Below, one piece after another: positions 60,576-64,000 of a stretch of 64,000 bases of DNA; within the stretch, counting starts at the first letter, position 1; the number at the start of each line of letters is the position of its first letter. The DNA is from Clostridia bacterium (lineage in GTDB: Bacteria > Bacillota > Clostridia > Christensenellales > Aristaeellaceae). The stretch lies in contig JAGBAV010000010.1 of NCBI GenBank assembly GCA_017938795.1, positions 1 to 64,000 of the forward strand, read 5' to 3'. The translations under genes were made by a program, and so were the position numbers. The notes beneath the pieces were generated by a model. The model made no database searches, had not been told where the DNA came from, and saw nothing but the letters and a program-made list of their open reading frames with translations.

Positions 60576-61490
60576 ATGAAACTCGGTTTTGTCAGCGCCA
60601 TTCTGGATGGATGGACGTTTGAGGAAATGATCGACACCGCCAGCGAAATGGGCTATTCCTGTGTGGAGGTTGCCTGCTGGCCCTCGGGCAAGGCGGAGCG
60701 CCGCTATGCCGGCGTGAGCCATATCAACGTCGACGAGCTGGACGACGCGAAGATCGCCTATATCAAGGAATACTGCGCGAAGAAGAACGTAGAGATCTCC
60801 TCCCTCGCCTTCTATCCCAATACCATGGACGGCAACCTTGAAAAGCGCGCCGCCGCTGTGGAGCACCTGAAGAAGGTGATCTGCGCCAGCAGCAGGCTGG
60901 GCGTGGGCATGGTGACCACCTTTATCGGCCGCGACCAGACGAAGACCGTCGAAGAAAACCTTGAGCTCGTCGCCGAGATCTGGCCGCCGATCATCGCGCT
61001 CGCTGAGGAGAAGGGCGTGAAGATTGCCATCGAGAACTGCCCGATGCTCTTTGGCCGCGACCAGTGGCCCGGCGGGCAGAACCTCATGACCACCCCCGCC
61101 ATCTGGCGCAAGGTCTTTGAGATCCTCCCCTCCGCGAATCTGGGCATCAACTACGATCCGTCCCACTTCGTCTGGCAGATGATCGACTACATCCATCCGC
61201 TCTACGAGTTCAAGGATAAGATTTTCCATGTCCACTACAAGGACATCAAGCTCTACCCCGACAAGCTGCGCGAGGTCGGCATCATGGCTTATCCGCTCGA
61301 CTTCATGAGCCCGAAGCTCCCGGGTCTGGGCGACGTCGACTGGGGCAAATATGTCTCCGCCCTTACTGATATCGGCTACGACGGCTATACCTGCGTCGAG
61401 GTCGAGGACCGCGCCTTTGAAGGCAGCCGCGAGAAGGTGCTCGATTCCCTCCGCCTGTCCAAGCGCTATATGGAGCAGTTCGTCATCTGA
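60576..61490 (+). CDS. Xylose-isomerase-like TIM-barrel sugar isomerase/epimerase
   Basis: A 304-residue barrel enzyme, divergent from the ABC operon. Metal ligand candidates are Glu in VKIAIENCPM, Asp in GINYDPSHFVWQ, His in FHVHYKDIK and Glu in YTCVEVEDRA. The RDQWPGGQNLM and SHFVWQMIDY segments are typical of a subgroup seen next to Gfo/Idh/MocA dehydrogenases. It is not close to the other barrel gene of the locus (54653-55468), so the two probably do different steps. The ribosome site is AAGGAGG. Confidence 0.9.
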   Translation: MKLGFVSAILDGWTFEEMIDTASEMGYSCVEVACWPSGKAERRYAGVSHINVDELDDAKIAYIKEYCAKKNVEISSLAFYPNTMDGNLEKRAAAVEHLKKVICASSRLGVGMVTTFIGRDQTKTVEENLELVAEIWPPIIALAEEKGVKIAIENCPMLFGRDQWPGGQNLMTTPAIWRKVFEILPSANLGINYDPSHFVWQMIDYIHPLYEFKDKIFHVHYKDIKLYPDKLREVGIMAYPLDFMSPKLPGLGDVDWGKYVSALTDIGYDGYTCVEVEDRAFEGSREKVLDSLRLSKRYMEQFVI

Positions 61491-61506
61491 TGCTTTTCAC
61501 CCTGCA

Positions 61507-61531
61507 GCCGCCGGTTCTCCGGCGGCTTTTT
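61507..61531 (+). terminator. Terminator after the TIM-barrel gene
   Basis: A perfect 8-bp stem GCCGCCGG/CCGGCGGC with a TTCT loop and TTTTT. Confidence 0.92.
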
Positions 61532-61585
61532 CTTCGTCCTGCATTGCATAAAGGGACATAATTCGCCATAATCCTTCTTCCGTTC

Positions 61586-61614
61586 TTGAATTTTGACAGA
61601 ATCGCTAGTATAAT
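61586..61614 (+). promoter_or_regulatory. Sigma-A promoter for pgi
   Basis: TTGAAT (61586-61591), 17-bp spacer and perfect TATAAT (61609-61614), 60 bases before the ATG at 61675. Confidence 0.82.
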
Positions 61615-61674
61615 TTAACTTGTATATATTTGCTCTTTATCCCGATTCATCACATATCAAGGAGGATGTTCCAC

Positions 61675-63255
61675 ATGATCGCTTGGAAGAACATGGATAC
61701 CCTGGCCGCTTATCAGGCCATGCAGGACGCCGCGCGCGTCAATCTGGCTGAGGCGATGTCCGGCGAGAACGGCGCTGAGCGCGTGAAGCGCTATACGGTT
61801 CCGATGGGCGCCGGCATGGATTTCAACTTCGGCGCAAGGCCGGTCGATGACGGCGTGCTCGCCGCCCTCGCGCAGTTTGCCGCCGAGGCGCAGCTCACTG
61901 AAAAGTTCGCCGCGCTCTACAACGGCGAGGTCATCAACACCGGCGAAAAGCGCCGCGTGCTCCATCATCTGACCCGCGGCCAGCTGGGTGAGGCCGTCAT
62001 CGCGGACGGCGTTGACAAGCGCGAGTTCTACGCCGGCGAGCAGAAGAAGATCGCTGAGCTTGCTGCGAAGGTGCACGCTGGCGAGATCACCAATGCCGAT
62101 GGCGAGAAGTTCACCACCGTCGTGCAGATCGGCATCGGCGGCAGCGATCTGGGCCCCCGCGCGATGTATCTGGCGCTGGAGAACTGGGCGAAGGTCAACG
62201 GCACGCTGAAGATGAAGGCTGAGTTCATCAGCAACGTTGACCCGGATGACGCCGCCGGCGTGCTCAGCAAGATCGACGTCGCGCATTCCCTGTTTGTGCT
62301 GGTCTCCAAGTCCGGCACCACGCTGGAGACCCTCACCAACGAGTCCTTCGTCAAGGATGCGCTGGCCAAGGCCGGCCTGGACGCCTCCAGACATATGATC
62401 GCCGTCACCAGCGAGACCTCCCCGCTGGCCAAGAGCGCGGACTATCTGGCCGCCTTCTTCATGGACGACTACATCGGCGGCCGCTACTCCTCCACCTCCG
62501 GCGTCGGCGGCGCTGTGCTGTCCCTCGCCTTCGGTGCGGATGTCTTTGCCCGCTTCCTCGCCGGCGCTGCCGAGGCGGATAAGCTGGCCAAGAACGAGGA
62601 TCTGCTCGCCAACCCGGCGATGCTTGATGCGCTGATCGGCGTCTACGAGCGCAACGTGCTGGGCTACCCGACCACCGCCGTCCTGCCCTATTCTCAGGCG
62701 CTCAGCCGCTTCCCGGCGCACCTGCAGCAGCTCGATATGGAATCCAACGGCAAGTCCGTCAACCGCTTCGGCGAGCCGGTGAGCTATGTGACCGGCCCGG
62801 TCATCTTCGGCGAACCCGGCACCAACGGCCAGCATTCCTTCTATCAGCTGCTCCATCAGGGCACCGATATCATCCCGCTGCAGTTCGTCGGCTTCCGCAG
62901 CAACCAGATGGATTCCGACGTCGTCATTCAGGGCAGCACCAGCCAGCAGAAGCTCTGCGCGAACGTCGCTGCGCAGATCGTCGCCTTCGCCTGCGGCAAG
63001 GAAGACGAGAACCGCAACAAGTACTTCGCCGGCGGCCGTCCCTCCAGCATCATCATCGGCGACAAGCTGACCCCCGAAGCGCTTGGCGCGCTGCTGGCGC
63101 ACTTCGAGAATAAGGTCATGTTCCAGGGCTTCGCGTGGAACCTGAACAGCTTCGATCAGGAAGGCGTGCAGCTGGGCAAAGTTCTGGCCAAGCGCGTGCT
63201 TGCGCACGAGACCGACGGCGCGCTGAAGGTCTACAGCGACCTGCTCGGCATCTGA
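61675..63255 (+). CDS. pgi: Glucose-6-phosphate isomerase
   Basis: Pgi interconverts glucose-6-phosphate and fructose-6-phosphate. The 526-residue protein has QIGIGGSDLGPRAMYLAL, the SKSGTTLETLTNE phosphate loop, GGRYSSTSGVGG, the ESNGKSVNRFGEPV segment and GTNGQHSFYQLLHQGTDIIP with the catalytic His. Length fits the larger bacterial form. ATG 61675 follows AAGGAGGATG. It is monocistronic with its own promoter and terminator. Confidence 0.97.
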   Translation: MIAWKNMDTLAAYQAMQDAARVNLAEAMSGENGAERVKRYTVPMGAGMDFNFGARPVDDGVLAALAQFAAEAQLTEKFAALYNGEVINTGEKRRVLHHLTRGQLGEAVIADGVDKREFYAGEQKKIAELAAKVHAGEITNADGEKFTTVVQIGIGGSDLGPRAMYLALENWAKVNGTLKMKAEFISNVDPDDAAGVLSKIDVAHSLFVLVSKSGTTLETLTNESFVKDALAKAGLDASRHMIAVTSETSPLAKSADYLAAFFMDDYIGGRYSSTSGVGGAVLSLAFGADVFARFLAGAAEADKLAKNEDLLANPAMLDALIGVYERNVLGYPTTAVLPYSQALSRFPAHLQQLDMESNGKSVNRFGEPVSYVTGPVIFGEPGTNGQHSFYQLLHQGTDIIPLQFVGFRSNQMDSDVVIQGSTSQQKLCANVAAQIVAFACGKEDENRNKYFAGGRPSSIIIGDKLTPEALGALLAHFENKVMFQGFAWNLNSFDQEGVQLGKVLAKRVLAHETDGALKVYSDLLGI

Positions 63256-63276
63256 TCCCACCTCTTTTCACAAGCC

Positions 63277-63310
63277 AAAGCAGCCGCATGCATCAGCATG
63301 CGGCTGCTTT
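63277..63310. terminator. Bidirectional terminator between pgi and the UPF0489 gene
   Basis: A perfect 14-bp stem AAAGCAGCCGCATG and complement with a 6-base loop lies between converging genes, with TTTTC on the plus side. Confidence 0.93.
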
Positions 63311-63334
63311 TCTGTTCTCTCTCCACTCCGTCAC

Positions 63335-64000
63335 TCAGTCAAGCGGCGTCTCAATGATATACGGTCTGAGCAGATCCATGATCCTGTCGGCGGAGGCCGG
63401 GGCATATCGCGGCGACTGCGCCATGGTGACGAAGTCATAGCCATGCTGCCTGAACTGCCGGTAGTCGTCAATCACCTCAAAGGGAACAACCGGCTCGCGG
63501 CCGTTCAGCCCTTCCATCATGGCGGAGATGTAGCTGCGCAGATGGATATTCCCCTCTCTGTCCAGCAGCTGCGCCGGAATATCCTGATGGGATTTCGGAT
63601 TGCGGATATAGGAAAGACGGCTGATCCAGCGGAAGGCCAGCGCAAAGAGCAGATAATTCGCCTCATCCAGCTCCGTCGCCTCTCTGTATCCCGCAATGCC
63701 GCCGCGCAGTTCCGGCCTGCGCGAGAGCACAACGTTCATCACAAAGCCTGTGCCGGGCGGGCCGAAGGCCAGATCCGAATGTGTATCCACGTGGACAACC
63801 TCGAACGGCGCAGTCAGCGTCCCCTCGCGCATTCTCGCCTGCCAGAAATCAAGCGCCTTATCATGCGTATCAAATATCGCGCCCGGAACGGGATGCTCGC
63901 GGCTGAGGCCGCACTGCTCCTCGAAGAAGCGGATCACCTCCTCGTCGCTGTATACATCAGCGCAGGACTCGTCCGGCCGCTCCCCCAGCGGCGCAAGCGG
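63335..64000 (-). CDS. UPF0489 family protein (5' end outside the window)
   Basis: The C-terminal 221 residues of a protein; the frame stays open to base 64000. A GTG at 63937 has a GAGGAG immediately before it but no stop precedes it, so the true start is probably beyond the window. The motif FEVVHVDTHSDLAFG matches the metal-binding 'H.D.HSDL' of UPF0489, a family related to arginases that includes a peptide arginase converting Arg to ornithine. HGYDFVTMAQSPRYAP lies near the end. No RiPP precursor is visible here, so the function is open. Confidence 0.72.
   Translation of the reverse strand, partial: PLAPLGERPDESCADVYSDEEVIRFFEEQCGLSREHPVPGAIFDTHDKALDFWQARMREGTLTAPFEVVHVDTHSDLAFGPPGTGFVMNVVLSRRPELRGGIAGYREATELDEANYLLFALAFRWISRLSYIRNPKSHQDIPAQLLDREGNIHLRSYISAMMEGLNGREPVVPFEVIDDYRQFRQHGYDFVTMAQSPRYAPASADRIMDLLRPYIIETPLD

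Overview
The window reads as a chromosomal segment of a moderately high-GC, endospore-forming Firmicute, most likely an uncultured gut or rumen Clostridia. The Bacillus/Clostridium-type orders plsX-acpP-rnc-smc-ftsY and yqfC-yqfD-phoH-pgpH-ybeY-cdd-era, two alpha/beta small acid-soluble spore proteins, strong AGGAGG ribosome sites and consensus sigma-A promoters all support this. The genus is not decidable from the sequence alone. No rRNA, CRISPR array, insertion sequence or phage region was seen; one tRNA-Gly is present.

Layout. 1-2254: tail of a TctA-type carboxylate permease, a MerR regulator with a textbook long-spacer promoter, and a polar amino-acid binding protein. 2505-7151: a plus-strand run of aminotransferase, glycerol-dehydrogenase-like enzyme, amino-acid ABC permease and ATPase, and an RluA pseudouridine synthase. 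7378-10498: exported SH3 protein, enolase and a TSUP permease. 10552-19756: minus-strand housekeeping block (dusB, unknown membrane protein, ftsY, smc, rnc, acpP, plsX, SpoU-type methyltransferase). 20052-24366: a two-gene BadF/HgdC-like activase and HgdB-like pair. 24419-26711: tandem exported SH3-like paralogs. 26880-33327: era to yqfC. 33472-43981: accessory and mixed genes (pseudo-receiver protein, purC, AEC transporter, SH3 proteins, rsgA, flavin reductase, two GNATs, AraC regulator, PH-domain protein). 44085-48875: GH43 enzyme, vWA protein, macro-HTH protein, exported flavin-barrel protein and RyR-domain protein. 49192-52843: tRNA-Gly, recR, ybaB, spore proteins, a degenerate RadC/JAB protein and a secreted Cys/His repeat protein. 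52939-61490: a sugar ABC uptake and oxidation locus with two Gfo/Idh/MocA dehydrogenases and two xylose-isomerase-like TIM barrels. 61675-64000: glucose-6-phosphate isomerase and a UPF0489 protein cut by the window edge.

How the genes work together. The 52.9-61.5 kb locus looks like a catabolic unit in which a ribose/galactose-type ABC importer delivers a sugar or polyol (or glycoside) that is oxidised and rearranged before glycolysis, where pgi and eno act. The 2.3-6.2 kb genes couple amino-acid import to transamination. The most unusual items are a secreted protein made of eleven 18-residue Cys/His repeats, a macro-HTH/vWA pair with an inverted repeat covering both the -10 box and the ribosome site, a receiver-domain protein without phosphoacceptor or output helix-turn-helix, a RadC-like protein lacking one metal histidine, and a signal-peptide-bearing PNPOx-like flavin barrel. 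All functions are inferred from sequence reading only; no database search was run.
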